64,000 bases of DNA from Schlegelella_A sp036496385 (GTDB lineage Bacteria; Pseudomonadota; Gammaproteobacteria; Burkholderiales; Burkholderiaceae_C), in contig DASXLD010000012.1 in the NCBI GenBank assembly GCA_036496385.1, forward strand, positions 1-64,000. The letters are read 5' to 3'. Below, piece after piece: positions 47,457 through 56,295 of the stretch (position 1 is its first letter; the number at the start of each line of letters is the position of its first letter). Under the pieces are notes generated by a model. The model did not search any database and had not been told where the DNA came from. It saw only the letters and a program-made list of their open reading frames with translations. Both the position numbers and the translations under genes were made by a program.

Positions 47457-48029
47457 ATGCGAACCAACAGAATCATCGCCGCCATCACGTCGGGTGCGCT
47501 CTTCCTGGGCAGCGCTGCGGCATTCGCTCAGGCAGAGCGCAACCAGGAGCTGCTCGACCAGAGGCAGCGCGACCAGCAGCGCGGCTTTCCGAACGGCGAC
47601 CCGCGCAGCGGTGACGCGACCACGCCGGCGGTGACCGACCGGCGCGGCAACCTCCACGAGGTGCGGCCGACGAACAATCACGGCGGTTATCAGGTCGGAC
47701 CGGCGCTCAGCGCGCGCAGCGACCCGCGTCACGAACAGCGTTACGACCCGCGCTACTACCAGCGCTACGACAATCGCGAGGGGCGGTACTACCCGGGCGA
47801 CCACAACGGCGGCGATTGGCGCGGCCGCGGCGCCGGCCCCAACCACGACTGGTACCGCGGCAGCCGCCTGCCGCGCGAATACAACAGCCGCTACTACGTC
47901 GTCGACGACTGGCGCGGCCACCACCTGAGCGCGCCGCCGAGGGGCTACCACTGGGTGCAAAACGGCGGCGACTACGTGCTGGCGGCGATCGCGACCGGAG
48001 TCATCGCGGCGATCCTGCTGAACCAATAA
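47457..48029 (+). CDS. RcnB-family periplasmic protein
   Basis: 190-aa protein. A signal peptide (MRTNRIIAAITSGALFLGSAAAFAQ) is followed by a low-complexity region rich in Arg, Asp, Tyr, Gly and Asn (about 30-130) and a C-terminal RcnB-like domain (PREYNSRYYVVDDW, then PPRGYHWVQNGGDYVL and a final hydrophobic helix). E. coli RcnB tunes Ni/Co export with RcnA. Here no rcnA is near, so the metal role is uncertain. GGAG lies 6 bases before the ATG at 47457. Confidence 0.82.
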   Translation: MRTNRIIAAITSGALFLGSAAAFAQAERNQELLDQRQRDQQRGFPNGDPRSGDATTPAVTDRRGNLHEVRPTNNHGGYQVGPALSARSDPRHEQRYDPRYYQRYDNREGRYYPGDHNGGDWRGRGAGPNHDWYRGSRLPREYNSRYYVVDDWRGHHLSAPPRGYHWVQNGGDYVLAAIATGVIAAILLNQ

Positions 48030-48089
48030 CCCGCCGGGCGAAGGAGGCGCGCGCGAAGGATTCGAGCCGTCGGGGCCGAGCGGTTCCCG

Positions 48090-48110
48090 GCGAAGTTTCG
48101 GCGACTTCGC
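48090..48110 (+). terminator. Hairpin between RcnB-like and lipoprotein genes
   Basis: Perfect 7-bp stem GCGAAGT / ACTTCGC with a 7-base loop in the 131-base gap, 60 bases after the RcnB-like stop. No T-run. It could be a terminator or an RNA-stability element. Confidence 0.35.
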
Positions 48111-48160
48111 GTTGGCCTCCCCGCGCCGAGGCATCATCGCGGCACAGGAGAATCGCCGTG

Positions 48161-48538
48161 ATGAGGTCAACGTTTTTTGGTCGCGCGCTCGCGGCGGCAT
48201 CGCTTCTCGTCGCACTCGGCGGCTGCAGCCTGCTGAAGCCCAACGAGCAAGTGCTCGCGGTCATCAACCAGCGCGTCATCGGCATGCCGGTGGGCGACTT
48301 CTTCGACCGCTATGGACGGCCGCGCTCGCGCACCGAGATGCTCGACCACTCGACCGAATACGACTGGATCTCGGCGGTGCCGTATGCGCGGCCGGGGGTC
48401 GAGGGTCTCGATGAACACGTCTGCAAGCTGCACGTCACCAGCGATCCGCGCGGCCGGATCAACCGCGTCGACGTGGTCTACGACGCGCCCGGACTGAAGA
48501 GCGCGTCGCGCTGCGGCGAGATCTTCGCCGAGAAGTGA
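48161..48538 (+). CDS. Small lipoprotein, unknown
   Basis: 125-aa protein with a lipoprotein signal peptide and lipobox ALGGC (Cys near residue 23). The following region INQRVIGMPVGDFFDRYGRPRSRTEMLDHSTEYDW has the look of a small SmpA/OmlA-like fold (a loop where a GMP motif precedes a helix). Two further Cys lie in the C-terminal half. An AGGAG lies about 10 bases upstream, and GTG at 48158 is an alternative start. The family is not firmly recognised. The likely location is the inner leaflet of the outer membrane. Confidence 0.75.
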   Translation: MRSTFFGRALAAASLLVALGGCSLLKPNEQVLAVINQRVIGMPVGDFFDRYGRPRSRTEMLDHSTEYDWISAVPYARPGVEGLDEHVCKLHVTSDPRGRINRVDVVYDAPGLKSASRCGEIFAEK

Positions 48539-48557
48539 CGCCGGCAGCGAGCCACCG

Positions 48558-49823
48558 ATGAGCGATGGCACGCGGCGCAACGGCGACGAGGCGGGCGACG
48601 TCGTCATCGTCGGCGCCGGCATCGGCGGGCTGACGCTCGCCCTTGCGCTGCACCGCGCCGGCATCGCCTGCCGCGTCTACGACGCTGCCGCCGATCTGCA
48701 GCCGCTCGGCGTCGGCATCAACGTGCTGCCGCACGCGACCGCCACGCTCGCGGCGCTCGGCATCCTCGCCGGGCTCGAGCGCATCGCCGTCGTCACGCGC
48801 GAGGCGGCATTCTTCAACCGCTTCGGCCAGCTCGTTTACGTCGAGCCGGCGGGGCGCTGGGCCGGCCACGACTCACCGCAGCTGTCGATCCATCGCGGCG
48901 ACCTGCACGCCGTGCTGCTCGCCGCGGTGCGCGAGCGGATCGGCGACGATCGCGTCATCGCCGGCCACGCCTGCGGCGGCATCGACCATGACGATGCGAG
49001 GGTGCGGCTGCGCTTCCGCGATCCTGCCGGCACGGCATTGCCCGATGCGTTCGCCGCGGTCGCGATCGGCTGCGACGGCATCCATTCGGCGCTACGCAGG
49101 CAGCTCTATCCGGACGAAGGGCCGCCGCGCTGGTCGGGCGTCAACATGTGGCGTGGCATCGTCGCGCACGCGCCGTTCCTGAGCGGGGCGACGATGGTCC
49201 GCGCCGGCTGGCTCTCGGTCGGCAAGATGGTGATCTATCCGATCCGCAACGACGTCGATGGCGGGGGGCGCCAGCTCGTCAACTGGGTCGCCGAGCTCGA
49301 GGGCGAGGAACCGGTCCGGCGCGACTGGAACGCGCGCGGCAGCCTCGACGACTTCTTCCCGGCGTTCGCCGGCTGGCACTTCGACTGGCTCGACGTCGCC
49401 GCGCTGATCCGCTCGACCGAGACCGTGCTCGCATATCCGATGGTCGACCAGGACCCGCTGCCGCGCTGGAGCTTCGGCCGCGTCACGCTGCTCGGCGACG
49501 CCGCGCATCCGATGGTGCCGCGCGGCTCGAACGGCGCCGGCCAGGCCATCCTCGACGCGGTCTGCCTCGCCGAGCAGATCGCGGCGCGCGGCGTCGGCAT
49601 CGAAGCGCTCGCCGAGTACGAACGGATCCGCAACCCGGCAACCGCGCAGGTCGTCCTCGCCAACCGCAGCACGCCGCCCGACGCCATCCTGCGCGAGGTG
49701 CACGAGCGCTCGGGCGACAAGCCGTTCGCGCGCATCGAGGACGTCGTCTCGCGCGAAGAGCTGGCGCGGATCGCCGACGCCTACAAGCAGGTCGCCGGCC
49801 TGCGTCGTGCGCCACCCTCATGA
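48558..49823 (+). CDS. FAD-dependent aromatic monooxygenase (group A)
   Basis: 421-aa flavoprotein hydroxylase. Seen: the dinucleotide fold VIVGAGIGGLTLALAL, the DG motif GCDGIHSALRRQ (binding both FAD and NAD(P)H), and the GD motif LGDAAHPMVPRGSNGAGQ. This layout fits salicylate or 6-hydroxynicotinate hydroxylase-like enzymes. The VPRGSNGAGQAILDA end is close to the group annotated as flavin-dependent oxidoreductases. The substrate is unknown. A TctC/Bug receptor gene follows after 46 bases, hinting that the imported compound may be its substrate. Confidence 0.9.
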   Translation: MSDGTRRNGDEAGDVVIVGAGIGGLTLALALHRAGIACRVYDAAADLQPLGVGINVLPHATATLAALGILAGLERIAVVTREAAFFNRFGQLVYVEPAGRWAGHDSPQLSIHRGDLHAVLLAAVRERIGDDRVIAGHACGGIDHDDARVRLRFRDPAGTALPDAFAAVAIGCDGIHSALRRQLYPDEGPPRWSGVNMWRGIVAHAPFLSGATMVRAGWLSVGKMVIYPIRNDVDGGGRQLVNWVAELEGEEPVRRDWNARGSLDDFFPAFAGWHFDWLDVAALIRSTETVLAYPMVDQDPLPRWSFGRVTLLGDAAHPMVPRGSNGAGQAILDAVCLAEQIAARGVGIEALAEYERIRNPATAQVVLANRSTPPDAILREVHERSGDKPFARIEDVVSREELARIADAYKQVAGLRRAPPS

Positions 49824-49869
49824 GCTTGCTCCGTTCGAAAGGCAGCAGGCGCCGCCACGGGAGACCTGC

Positions 49870-50865
49870 ATGAACGCTATCCGCTCGCTGCGACGCCGCC
49901 CGGTCGTCGTCACGCTCGTCGCCGGCGCCTTCGCCGTCCTTGCGACGGCGCGCGCCCGCGCCCAGCCGGGCTGGCCGGGCAAGCCGGTCCGCATCGTCGT
50001 CCCGTTCACGCCCGGGACGGGAATGGACATCCTGGCGCGAACGCTCGCGCCGCACTTCCAGGCCGCATGGGGCCAGGCGATCGTCGTCGACAACCGGCCC
50101 GGGGCGTCGGGCAACCTCGGCGCCGGCGCGGTCGCCAAGGCGCCGCCCGACGGGCTGACGCTGCTGATGGGCGTCAACACGCTGATCATCAACCCGGCGC
50201 TGTACGCGAACATGACGTACGACCCGCTCAAGGACCTCGCGCCGATCGGCCTGTGCGCGACCGGCTCGTTCCTGCTCGTCGCCAGCGCCGCTGCGAAACT
50301 GCGCTCGGTCGACGAGCTCGTCCGGGCAGCACGCGCCAACCCCGGCAAGCTCGACTACGCATCGCCGGGGATCGCGACGCCGCACCACATGGCGATGGAG
50401 CTGTTCAAGCTTCAGGCCAAGGTGTCGATCACGCACATTCCGTTCTCCGGCACTGCGGGCGCGGTCAACGCAGTGCTGGCGGGCGACGTGCCGCTGATGT
50501 TCCTGCCGGTGCATGTCGCCATGGCGCAAGTCAGGGGCGGGCGCCTGGTCGCGCTCGCCGCCGCCGGCGACCGCCGCTCGACGCTCGCCCCCGACGTGCC
50601 GACGCTCGCCGAGCTCGGCTATCCCGGCATCCAGGCCGAGCTCTGGTACGGCATGCTCGCGCCGGCGGGAACGCCGCACGACATCGTCGCCCGCGTCCAC
50701 GACGACATGGCGAAGGCGCTCGCGCTGGCCGAGGTGCGCAGCGCGCTCGCGGCGCAAGGGATGGAGGTCGCGCCGAGCTCGCCGGAGGAGATGGCGGCGC
50801 TGATGCGGCGCGACGCCGCGCGCTGGGCCGCGGTCGTCCAGCGCGCCGGCATCAAGGCCGAATGA
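49870..50865 (+). CDS. Tripartite tricarboxylate transporter (Bug/TctC) receptor
   Basis: 331-aa periplasmic solute receptor of the Bug family, very numerous in Burkholderiales. A signal peptide covers residues 1-33 (ending ATARARA). The mature start is WPGKPVRIVVPFTPGTGMDILAR. NRPGASGNLGAGAVAKAPPDG and DYASPGIATPHHMAMELF (ligand-carboxylate loops) follow. No TctA/TctB membrane genes are adjacent, as is common for orphan Bug receptors. It overlaps the DUF5996 gene by ATGA (50862-50865). Confidence 0.93.
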   Translation: MNAIRSLRRRPVVVTLVAGAFAVLATARARAQPGWPGKPVRIVVPFTPGTGMDILARTLAPHFQAAWGQAIVVDNRPGASGNLGAGAVAKAPPDGLTLLMGVNTLIINPALYANMTYDPLKDLAPIGLCATGSFLLVASAAAKLRSVDELVRAARANPGKLDYASPGIATPHHMAMELFKLQAKVSITHIPFSGTAGAVNAVLAGDVPLMFLPVHVAMAQVRGGRLVALAAAGDRRSTLAPDVPTLAELGYPGIQAELWYGMLAPAGTPHDIVARVHDDMAKALALAEVRSALAAQGMEVAPSSPEEMAALMRRDAARWAAVVQRAGIKAE

Positions 50866-51824
50866 TCGATCATTGCGCGATGCACAACCGAGCCACTGAC
50901 CCCTGGCCACCGCTGCCCTACGACGCCTGGCGCGCGACAGCGACGACGCTGCATCGCTGGACCCAGATCGTCGGCAAGGTGCGGCTCGCGCTGACGCCAT
51001 GGCTCAACCACGGCTGGCACGTCCCGCTCTACGTCGGCGCGCGCGGGCTCGGCACGGCGTTGATCCACACCGACACGACCACGCTCGAGATCGAGTTCGA
51101 CTTCGTCGACCACCGGCTCGTCGTCACGACCGCCGGCGGCCGGCGTGGCTTCGCGTTGGCGCCGATGTCGGTTGCGGCGTTCTATCGCCGCCTGATGGCC
51201 GAGCTCGCTGCGGCCGGGGTCGAGATCGCGATCGACGTCCATCCGAACGAGATCGCCGACCCGATCGCGTTCCCCGACGACGAGACACACGCCGCCTACG
51301 ACGCCCCTGCGGTCGAGCGTTTCTGGCGCGCTCTCGTCTCGATCGACCGCGTCCTGCACATCTTCCGGACGTCGTTCCTCGGCAAGACGAGCCCGGTTCA
51401 TTTCTTCTGGGGCAGCTTCGATCTCGCGGTGACGCGCTTCTCGGGTCGGCCCGCGCCGCTGCATCCCGGCGGCATTCCCGGTTTGCCCGACGCAGTGACG
51501 CGCGAGGCGTATTCGCACGAAGTGAGCAGCGCGGGCTTCTGGCCCGGCAATGACGCATCGCCGCAAGCGGCCTTCTATTCGTACGCGTATCCGACGCCAC
51601 CCGGGTTCGCGGCCGCGCGCATCGAGCCCGAAGGCGCTGCCTGGTCCGAAACGATGGGCGAATGGCTGCTGCCGTACGAGGTCGTTCGCAGCGCCCGCGA
51701 TCCCGATCGCGTCGCGCTGCGCTTCCTCGCATCGACCTATCGCGCCGTGGCGGCGCTCGCCCGCTGGGACCCGGCGCTCGAGTGCGCGACCGGCGTGCCG
51801 CGTCGGCCACGGCCGGTCGGCTGA
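50862..51824 (+). CDS. DUF5996-family protein
   Basis: 320-aa soluble protein matching DUF5996 proteins, whose function is unknown. Recognisable parts: an N-terminal WPPLPYDAWRATATTLHRW, TQIVGKVRLALTPWLNHGWHVPLYV, FDFVDHRLVV and GKTSPVHFFWGSFDLAVTRFSGR. There is no signal peptide or membrane helix. The start ATG overlaps the Bug receptor stop by 4 bases, and an ATG six codons on is the alternative. Conserved His, Trp and Asp could form a small-molecule or metal site, but nothing more can be said. Confidence 0.85.
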   Translation: MIDHCAMHNRATDPWPPLPYDAWRATATTLHRWTQIVGKVRLALTPWLNHGWHVPLYVGARGLGTALIHTDTTTLEIEFDFVDHRLVVTTAGGRRGFALAPMSVAAFYRRLMAELAAAGVEIAIDVHPNEIADPIAFPDDETHAAYDAPAVERFWRALVSIDRVLHIFRTSFLGKTSPVHFFWGSFDLAVTRFSGRPAPLHPGGIPGLPDAVTREAYSHEVSSAGFWPGNDASPQAAFYSYAYPTPPGFAAARIEPEGAAWSETMGEWLLPYEVVRSARDPDRVALRFLASTYRAVAALARWDPALECATGVPRRPRPVG

Positions 51825-51852
51825 ACGCTACGCCGGCGCGGCGGCGCCAGGC

Positions 51853-53361
51853 TCAGCGCCAGAACGGATCTGCCGCCGCAACCTCGCGCAAACACTTGGC
51901 GCAACGCTCGATCGCGCGCGGCTGCTGCGCCCGCAGCCAGCCGACGTTGAACCACGCGCGCGGATCGCCGGCATCGATCGTCTCGTGCGCGAGCCGCGTC
52001 GAGACGAGGAGATCGATGTAGCTGCCGAGCGCGTCCTGCGCCGGCCCGAGGGCGCGCGCGAAACGCTCGACGCGGCCGCGTTTGTAGAGCGGCGCGACCA
52101 TCTCGCCGAGATAGCGAAGGCGCTTCAGACGCTTGCGGACACGGTGGCGATCGGCCTGCGGGAGATCCTCGAACCGCTTCGCGTCGCGGCGCAGCTGCCC
52201 GTGCAGCCGGTCGAGGCGTTGGGCGATCAGCGTCGCCGGCCGCTCGGCGTCTCGGACCGCGCCGGCACCGACCGCCGCAACGCCACTCTGCGCCTCGAGC
52301 AGGAAGGCAAGCAGATCGAGCAGCGCGTGCTGGAACGCCGGCGCGCGGACGACCGCGACCGGGTCGACGCCGTCGTCGGCAGCGCGTCCGCCGAACGTGG
52401 CGGCGGGCGATCCGGCGGCGGCGAGCTTGGCCTGCATCGGCGCGGCGACGCTGCGCCGGTCGCGCCATGCCCCGAGGGCGCGAAACGCATCGGCGGCGGC
52501 GGCTTCCCAGCTTTCGCCGAGCGAGCCGCGCCAGGCGGCGAGCTCGCGCGCCGCCGTGCGCAGGCGACGCAGGCCCACACGCAGCTGGTGAACGACTTCG
52601 TCGTCGGCGTCGCCCGCGGCGACGACGCTTGCGTTGGCGAGCACCTGGTCGAGGCAATTGCGCAGCAACGCGCGAAAGATCGCCGGGCCGTCGGCGGCGC
52701 CATCGAAGCGCGCCGGCACTGCCTTGACCGCGTGTGCGGCGCCGCCGGCATCGGCGAGCGATGCGCCGCGCATCGCCTTGGTCATCGTGCTCAGCCACAT
52801 CGCGTGGACGTCGACGTTGGTGCGGCCGACTGCGACCAGCGCGCCGACGCCGCCGCGCTTGAGCTCGACCTCGAGCTCGCAGATCGGCAGCGACCGGTCG
52901 CCGGCAAGGACGAGGCCGCGATCGAGCGCGACCTCGAGCTCGGCGCCGAGCGTTTCGATGGTGAGCGAGCAACGGCGCACAGCGGTCGTGTGGACGAGCT
53001 CGAGCGCGGCCGGCGACCGGCCTCCGCCGGCAAGCGCCGCGTCGAGCAGCGGCCCCGCGGCGCTGCCGGTGTGCAGCTCGACCTCGGGAGCCGGAGCATC
53101 GCCGCTCCAGTGGCCGGGCCGCGGCACCGTCTCCTCGAGGCGTTCGGCCGGGCTTCGGCCGGCCGCCTTCACGGTCTGCTCCCAGCCCGCGGCGCTGCGT
53201 CTGAGGCGAAGCGAGAGCCCCGCCCGCGCGAGACGACGGTCGGCGCTGTCCCAGTACCGGGACTCGAGAACGGCCGTCTTCGCGCCCCGCGCCCGAAGCG
53301 CTGCATCGACGGCGGCGGCAGCGGCGTCGGTGAGTCCGAACTTGAGCTCGACCTCCTCCAT
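51853..53361 (-). CDS. CYTH-CHAD domain protein (inorganic triphosphatase-like)
   Basis: 502-aa two-domain protein. The N-terminal CYTH triphosphate-tunnel domain (about 1-200) carries the E-x-E-x-K hallmark (Glu3, Glu5, Lys7) and RLRRSAAGWEQTVK. The C-terminal CHAD helical domain (about 220-500) has His- and Arg-rich repeats (VHQLRVGLRRLRTAAREL, then HRVRKRLKRLRYLGE) that bind polyphosphate. It probably hydrolyses inorganic triphosphate and may locate to polyphosphate granules. It follows the PLD-like gene by 4 bases in the same direction. Confidence 0.92.
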   Translation of the reverse strand: MEEVELKFGLTDAAAAAVDAALRARGAKTAVLESRYWDSADRRLARAGLSLRLRRSAAGWEQTVKAAGRSPAERLEETVPRPGHWSGDAPAPEVELHTGSAAGPLLDAALAGGGRSPAALELVHTTAVRRCSLTIETLGAELEVALDRGLVLAGDRSLPICELEVELKRGGVGALVAVGRTNVDVHAMWLSTMTKAMRGASLADAGGAAHAVKAVPARFDGAADGPAIFRALLRNCLDQVLANASVVAAGDADDEVVHQLRVGLRRLRTAARELAAWRGSLGESWEAAAADAFRALGAWRDRRSVAAPMQAKLAAAGSPAATFGGRAADDGVDPVAVVRAPAFQHALLDLLAFLLEAQSGVAAVGAGAVRDAERPATLIAQRLDRLHGQLRRDAKRFEDLPQADRHRVRKRLKRLRYLGEMVAPLYKRGRVERFARALGPAQDALGSYIDLLVSTRLAHETIDAGDPRAWFNVGWLRAQQPRAIERCAKCLREVAAADPFWR

Positions 53362-53365
53362 TGCG

Positions 53366-55120
53366 CTACGGCGCGGGCAACGCGCTCAGCCAGAAACGCA
53401 ACTGCGCGACCTTGACATTGCCCTTGGCGTCGAAGTAGCGGCTCTGCCACTCGTCGGAGTCGAGCGAGAGCGTCGCCTCGGCGACCGCGCGGGCCTTGCT
53501 CTGGCTCTGGAGCGTCCAGCGCCACGAGAAGTGGTCGTAGATGTCGAGCACGTGCGTCGCATAGGCAGCGGCGAGGGCACGCTGGCCGCGGACGATGACG
53601 AGGTTCTCGTCGTTGTTGAACGACGCCCGGTGGCCGAGGTTGTGGCTTCCGGTGATGACGGCACAACCGTCGGAGAACGGATCGACGACGACGATCTTGT
53701 CGTGCGTCACCGCAAAGCCCGCCGACAGGATCTCCTTCTTCCAGCCGGCCGGAATGTTGTCGCCGAGCGCCTGGGCCTGGATCACGCGCGGATCCTGGTG
53801 GCTGCCCTTGGCCGGGCCGCTGCCGTGCAGCTCGTAATAGAACGACTCGGCCGCCGACGGGTGGGTGACGCAGCCGCGGACGAACAGCGACTTGTTCGCC
53901 TTCTGCGCCGCCCCCGCCCAGTTGGCGACGCTCGGCGAGCCCGGATAGAAGGCGAGAAAGAGGACGGCCTGCTGCGCAGCGCCGATCAGCTGTGCGACCT
54001 CCTCCATGTCGGGCGGACGCTTTTCCTTCGCGATCGTCGCCCGCTTGGCCGGTGTGTTGGGCGAGAACCAGCTCGTCGCCTTGGCACCCGCGAGCGCGAA
54101 CGACTTCGACGTCGCGTCCCAGCTGCGCAGCGCGGCGCGCTGGAGTGCCTTCGGGTCGCCGGCGGCAGCGACGGTGTCGCGCGCGAGCTGCTTCCAATAC
54201 TCGTGGTAGCGGCGCGCCAGCTTCGCGTCGTCGCAGACGATGGTGTTGTTGGTCTGCCCGCACAGGCCCGTCGATGTCCAGTTGGTCGAGCCGAACAGCA
54301 CCGCCGCCGGCTTGCCGTGCGCATCGACATGGACGACGAACTTGTTGTGGCCGATCTGGCCGTCGGGCAGCATGCGGTCGATCAGCTGGCCCGCGGTCTT
54401 CGCGAGCCGCTGGCGCGAGGCGGCGTTGCCGTCGGTGATCGCGCTCGCGCTCTGGCCGTCGCTCGCACTCGGATTCGAGAGGACGAGGTGCAGACGCTTG
54501 CCGACCTTCTCGAGCGCGCCGATCAGCTCGTCGTCGCCGAGCTCGTAGAGGGCTGCGTAGAGGGCGCCGCCCGAGCTCGCGCGGCCGACGAAGTCGAGCA
54601 GCGCCGCCGTCATGTCGCCGGCCAAACTCGTCCGCAGCGCGCCGCCCGGCTTCGCGATGGCGGCGAGCAGCGCCGCCTTCGACGGCTTGCCACCGAGCGC
54701 GTTCGAGATCCGCTGGGTCGAGATCAGGCCGCGGTTGAAGACCGCGCGGAGGCCGGGCGCGACGGTCGCTGAGATCTCGATCTCGTTGGAGATCACGAAG
54801 GCGACCGTCATCGGCTTCAGGGCAGCGGGCTGGCCGGCAAGCGGGACGATCCGGTAGCGAAAGCGCCGGGAGCCGGTCTTGTCGGCGACGAGCCGGGCAT
54901 AGGGATCCTTCCAGTAGAACTTCTGGACCGGAAAGCTCGCCGTCGTTTGGCCCGGCCTGGACGTGAAGCCCGGAAAGACCGCCATCGACGGCAGCGCCGT
55001 TTCCTTGCCGGCAGCATCGATGCGGTAGACGGCGAACCCCATGCAGCCGGAGAGCTTGCGGCCGTAGCTCCAGGCGACGACGACGACGTCGTTGTCGCAG
55101 AAGGCGATGGCGTTCTGCAT
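53366..55120 (-). CDS. Phospholipase D-like protein with two HKD motifs
   Basis: 584-aa PLD-superfamily protein. The first motif is at His258-Lys260 (GHNKFVVHVD, with one residue more than the canonical HxKx4D before the Asp) and is followed by GSTNWTSTG. The second is at His473-Lys475-Asp480 (THDKIVVVD) and is followed by GSHNLGHRAS. There is no signal peptide, though two Cys sit near the N-terminus. The N-terminal 130 residues form a separate beta-rich domain of unknown role. It could be a phospholipase, nuclease or transferase. ATG 55120 has AGGAG 5 bases upstream. The CYTH-CHAD gene follows immediately. Confidence 0.88.
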   Translation of the reverse strand: MQNAIAFCDNDVVVVAWSYGRKLSGCMGFAVYRIDAAGKETALPSMAVFPGFTSRPGQTTASFPVQKFYWKDPYARLVADKTGSRRFRYRIVPLAGQPAALKPMTVAFVISNEIEISATVAPGLRAVFNRGLISTQRISNALGGKPSKAALLAAIAKPGGALRTSLAGDMTAALLDFVGRASSGGALYAALYELGDDELIGALEKVGKRLHLVLSNPSASDGQSASAITDGNAASRQRLAKTAGQLIDRMLPDGQIGHNKFVVHVDAHGKPAAVLFGSTNWTSTGLCGQTNNTIVCDDAKLARRYHEYWKQLARDTVAAAGDPKALQRAALRSWDATSKSFALAGAKATSWFSPNTPAKRATIAKEKRPPDMEEVAQLIGAAQQAVLFLAFYPGSPSVANWAGAAQKANKSLFVRGCVTHPSAAESFYYELHGSGPAKGSHQDPRVIQAQALGDNIPAGWKKEILSAGFAVTHDKIVVVDPFSDGCAVITGSHNLGHRASFNNDENLVIVRGQRALAAAYATHVLDIYDHFSWRWTLQSQSKARAVAEATLSLDSDEWQSRYFDAKGNVKVAQLRFWLSALPAP

Positions 55121-55272
55121 GGCGGCTCCTCGCCCGCGCAAGGCGCGTCGCCCCGAGTCTAGGGCGCCGCCAGCCCGGCCGCGGCCAGCCGCGCCGGCTT
55201 GGCGAGAGTCCCGATGGCGGTGCCTGCGGCGGGCGGCCAGAATGCCTCGATCAGAACCACCAGGAGACGAGC

Positions 55273-56295
55273 ATGGCAATGACGCGACGCGAGTGGATCG
55301 GCAAGGTGGCGGCGGCGAGCGCGCTGCCGATGGCCGCCGGCGCCTGGGCGCAGGCAGGAACGCTGAAGATCTCGCACCAGTTCCCCGGCGGAACGATCAA
55401 CGAAGGCGATTTCCGCGACCGCCTCTGCCGGCGCTTCGCAGCCGAGATCGAGAAGCGCAGCGACGGCGCGCTGAAGGCGGCGGTCTACCCCGGCTCGTCG
55501 CTGATGAAGACGAACGCCCAGTTCGCCGCGATGAGGAAGGGCGCGCTCGACATCAGCCTGTACCCGCTGTCGTACGCCGGCGGCGAGGTTCCCGAGACCA
55601 ACATCGGGCTGATGCCGGCGCTGGTGCCGAGCTATGAGGTCGGCGCCGCCTGGAAGACGGGCGAGGTCGGCAAGATGCTCGCGAAGACGCTCGACGAGAA
55701 AGGCATCGTCGTCCTCAGCTGGATCTGGCAGGCCGGTGGCGTCGCCAGCCGCGCGACGCCGCTGGTGCAGCCCGAAGATGCGAAGGGGCTCAAGGTGCGC
55801 GGCGGCAGCCGCGAGATGGACATGATGCTGAAGGCAGCAGGCGCCTCGGTGATCTCGTTGCCGTCGAACGAGATCTACGCGGCAATGCAGACCGGCGCGA
55901 TGGACGCCGCGATGACCTCGTCGACGAGCTTCATCTCGTTCAAGCTCGAGGAGATCGCCAAGCACCTGACGAGCGGGCGCAACAAGGCGTACTGGTTCAT
56001 GTTCGAGCCGCTCCTGATGTCGAAGGAGATCTTCGCCAAGCTGTCGAAGCCGCAGCAGGACATCATCATGGCGGTCGGCGCCGAACAGGAGAAGTTCGCG
56101 ACCGACGCGGCGCGCGCCGACGACAAGATCGCCGCCGAGGTGTACGCGAAGGCGGGCGCCAAGGTCTACGACCTCGACGAGGCGACGGTGCGCAAGTGGC
56201 AGGCGATCGCGCGCGACACGGCGTGGAAGGACTACGGCGCACGCGGCGAGACGGAGGCCGCACTGCTGAAGGCGGCCCAGAAGCTGATCGCGTGA
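55273..56295 (+). CDS. dctP: TRAP transporter solute-binding protein
   Basis: 340-aa DctP-type periplasmic receptor. A twin-arginine-like leader (MTRREWIGKVAAASALPMAAGAWA) is followed by LKISHQFPGGTINEGD and the family's central block AKGLKVRGGSREMDMMLKAAGASVISLPSNEIYAAMQTGAMDAA with the ligand-binding Arg. Its ligand is an organic acid of unknown type. It overlaps the dctQ-like gene by GTGA and heads a three-gene operon. Confidence 0.94.
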   Translation: MAMTRREWIGKVAAASALPMAAGAWAQAGTLKISHQFPGGTINEGDFRDRLCRRFAAEIEKRSDGALKAAVYPGSSLMKTNAQFAAMRKGALDISLYPLSYAGGEVPETNIGLMPALVPSYEVGAAWKTGEVGKMLAKTLDEKGIVVLSWIWQAGGVASRATPLVQPEDAKGLKVRGGSREMDMMLKAAGASVISLPSNEIYAAMQTGAMDAAMTSSTSFISFKLEEIAKHLTSGRNKAYWFMFEPLLMSKEIFAKLSKPQQDIIMAVGAEQEKFATDAARADDKIAAEVYAKAGAKVYDLDEATVRKWQAIARDTAWKDYGARGETEAALLKAAQKLIA

